DNA from: Pseudomonas denitrificans (nom. rej.)
GTDB lineage: Bacteria > Pseudomonadota > Gammaproteobacteria > Pseudomonadales > Pseudomonadaceae
DNA: 64,000 nt
Reading direction: 5' to 3'
NCBI RefSeq assembly: GCF_008807415.1
Contig: NZ_CP043626.1
Span: 1,240,001-1,304,000, forward strand
Made by a program: the position numbers and the translations under genes. The notes beneath the pieces were generated by a model that was given only the letters and a program-made list of their open reading frames with translations, was not told the origin of the DNA and did no database searches. This document shows, piece after piece, positions 63,245 to 64,000 of this stretch (positions within the stretch are counted from its first letter, which is position 1; every line of letters starts with the position of its first letter).

Positions 63245-64000
63245 ATGAGCGAAGAGCAGGGCTGGAGCGCCACGCTCGAAGGCACGACTTACCAGCCCGA
63301 CCCGGCGAGCGCCGTTACCCACGCGGTGGTCATGCGTTATCACCAGGCCTGGCGTCGTCATGACATCGAGGCGCTGATGGCGCTGTTCGACCCGCAGGTG
63401 GAGTACAACGATTTCTTCCAGGGTCGTCGGATTGCGCCGAACGAACTGCGCGAGTACCTGCAGACCAGCATGCCCGCAGCAGGGGATGAGTCACAGGTCT
63501 ACGCCGACCGCCTGCGGGTCGATGGCGACACCGCCTTCCTGCAGTATCAGGTGACCCTGCGTGGCACCCAGGGGCTGGTGTCCTTCCGCGCCACCGAGGC
63601 CTATACCGTGCGCGACGGGCGGATCATCCGCGTCAACGAGCACGCAGCGCTGATCGGCCAGCCGCAGAAAACCGCCAGCGAGCCGCAGCCGCGCATGGCC
63701 GACAGCCGCCTCGGGCTCTCCGCACGGCAGCTGAGCCTGCTGGGTGGCGACATCCAGCAGTACTTCCAGCAGACCCGGCCATTCCTCAACCCCGACCTGG
63801 ACATGCCCCAGGTCGCGGCGGCCACCGGCTACACGCGCAACCAGATTTCCTACTTCCTCAACCAGGTACTGAGGCTGAGCTTCTACCAGTACCTGAACCA
63901 GCTGCGGCTGCGCCACCTGCTCAGCCAGCTCGACGGCGCTACCAGCGTCACGCGCATCGATGAGCTGGCGCGGGCAGCGGGGTTCCGCTCGTTGTCGACC
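63245..64000 (+). CDS. AraC-family regulator with an NTF2/SnoaL-like N-terminal domain, truncated by the window end
   Basis: 252 residues are present and the frame is open to the last base. Residues 20-140 form an NTF2-like domain (HAVVMRYHQAWRRHDIEALM, EAYTVRDGRIIRVNEHAAL). From about 175 a helix-turn-helix AraC domain begins (PQVAAATGYTRNQISYFLN, FYQYLNQLRLRHLLSQL), and the second HTH is under way at ELARAAGFRSL. The fusion of SnoaL-like sensing domain to AraC is unusual. The ATG at 63231 would give only five codons (MSAEA, stop) and its surroundings nearly duplicate the start at 63245. It probably regulates the divergent FAD oxidase. Confidence 0.8.
   Translation, partial: MSEEQGWSATLEGTTYQPDPASAVTHAVVMRYHQAWRRHDIEALMALFDPQVEYNDFFQGRRIAPNELREYLQTSMPAAGDESQVYADRLRVDGDTAFLQYQVTLRGTQGLVSFRATEAYTVRDGRIIRVNEHAALIGQPQKTASEPQPRMADSRLGLSARQLSLLGGDIQQYFQQTRPFLNPDLDMPQVAAATGYTRNQISYFLNQVLRLSFYQYLNQLRLRHLLSQLDGATSVTRIDELARAAGFRSLST

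Overview
The window is about 64 kb of GC-rich Gammaproteobacterial chromosome. It is almost certainly from a Pseudomonas of the P. aeruginosa / P. nitroreducens / P. citronellolis side of the genus. The reasons are the davB-davA lysine pathway, the imuA-imuB-dnaE2 mutasome, strong codon bias towards G/C, and several families of REP-like intergenic palindromes. I see no rRNA, tRNA, CRISPR array, insertion sequence or prophage. The species assignment is inference from gene content.

Layout. 1-5.5 kb: a catabolic operon (NTF2-like protein, amidase, two-subunit Rieske dioxygenase, SDR dehydrogenase) plus a one-component flavin/[2Fe-2S] reductase behind a repeat-filled gap. 5.7-6.8 kb: a membrane b-type/ferric-reductase-like protein overlapping a tetraheme cytochrome c. 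7-12.6 kb: a lysine region with davA and davB (lysine catabolism), a divergent Lrp-type regulator with a palindrome between them, and an enterobacterial-type lysA preceded by lysR. 12.7-14 kb: an AT-rich island with an orphan HsdR-N-like nuclease. 14-19.3 kb: dnaE2, imuB, imuA behind an SOS box. 19.5-23.4 kb: a FAN1-like VRR nuclease overlapping an Fe-S helicase. 23.7-28.4 kb: an RNA-type methyltransferase, a small P-loop kinase/NTF2 pair, a secreted DUF4157-like protein and small membrane proteins. 26.5-33.5 kb: an ABC-2 efflux system of the YbhGFSR type with its own TolC-like outer-membrane factor. 34.3-36.4 kb: a YiaW-YiaV pair and a DUF3313 lipoprotein. 36.7-43 kb: a seven-gene catabolic/transport cluster (quinone oxidoreductase, TauD-type dioxygenase, BKACE enzyme, MFS, DsbA-like, Rieske ferredoxin, YeiH-type exporter). 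43.3-52.3 kb: an AraC regulator, a small alpha/beta hydrolase, and the DUF1302-DUF1329-YCF48-MMPL export-type cluster. 52.5-60 kb: a LysR regulator divergent from a polyamine-type ABC importer, followed by a creatinase-like M24 hydrolase and a class II HDAC-like deacetylase. 60.2-64 kb: a lytic transglycosylase, a cupin, a PuuB/OrdL-like FAD oxidase and a divergent AraC-family regulator that runs off the window.

Two points cut across regions. First, six otherwise intact genes each lack exactly one base, mostly in a G or C run: the helicase, FAN1-like nuclease, DUF4157-like protein, TauD-like enzyme, YeiH-like exporter and MMPL transporter. This looks more like systematic homopolymer undercalling in the assembly than six separate gene losses. 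Second, at least four families of intergenic inverted repeats fill nearly every gap between convergent or terminating units, and two of them occur as a fixed B-A pair at two loci.
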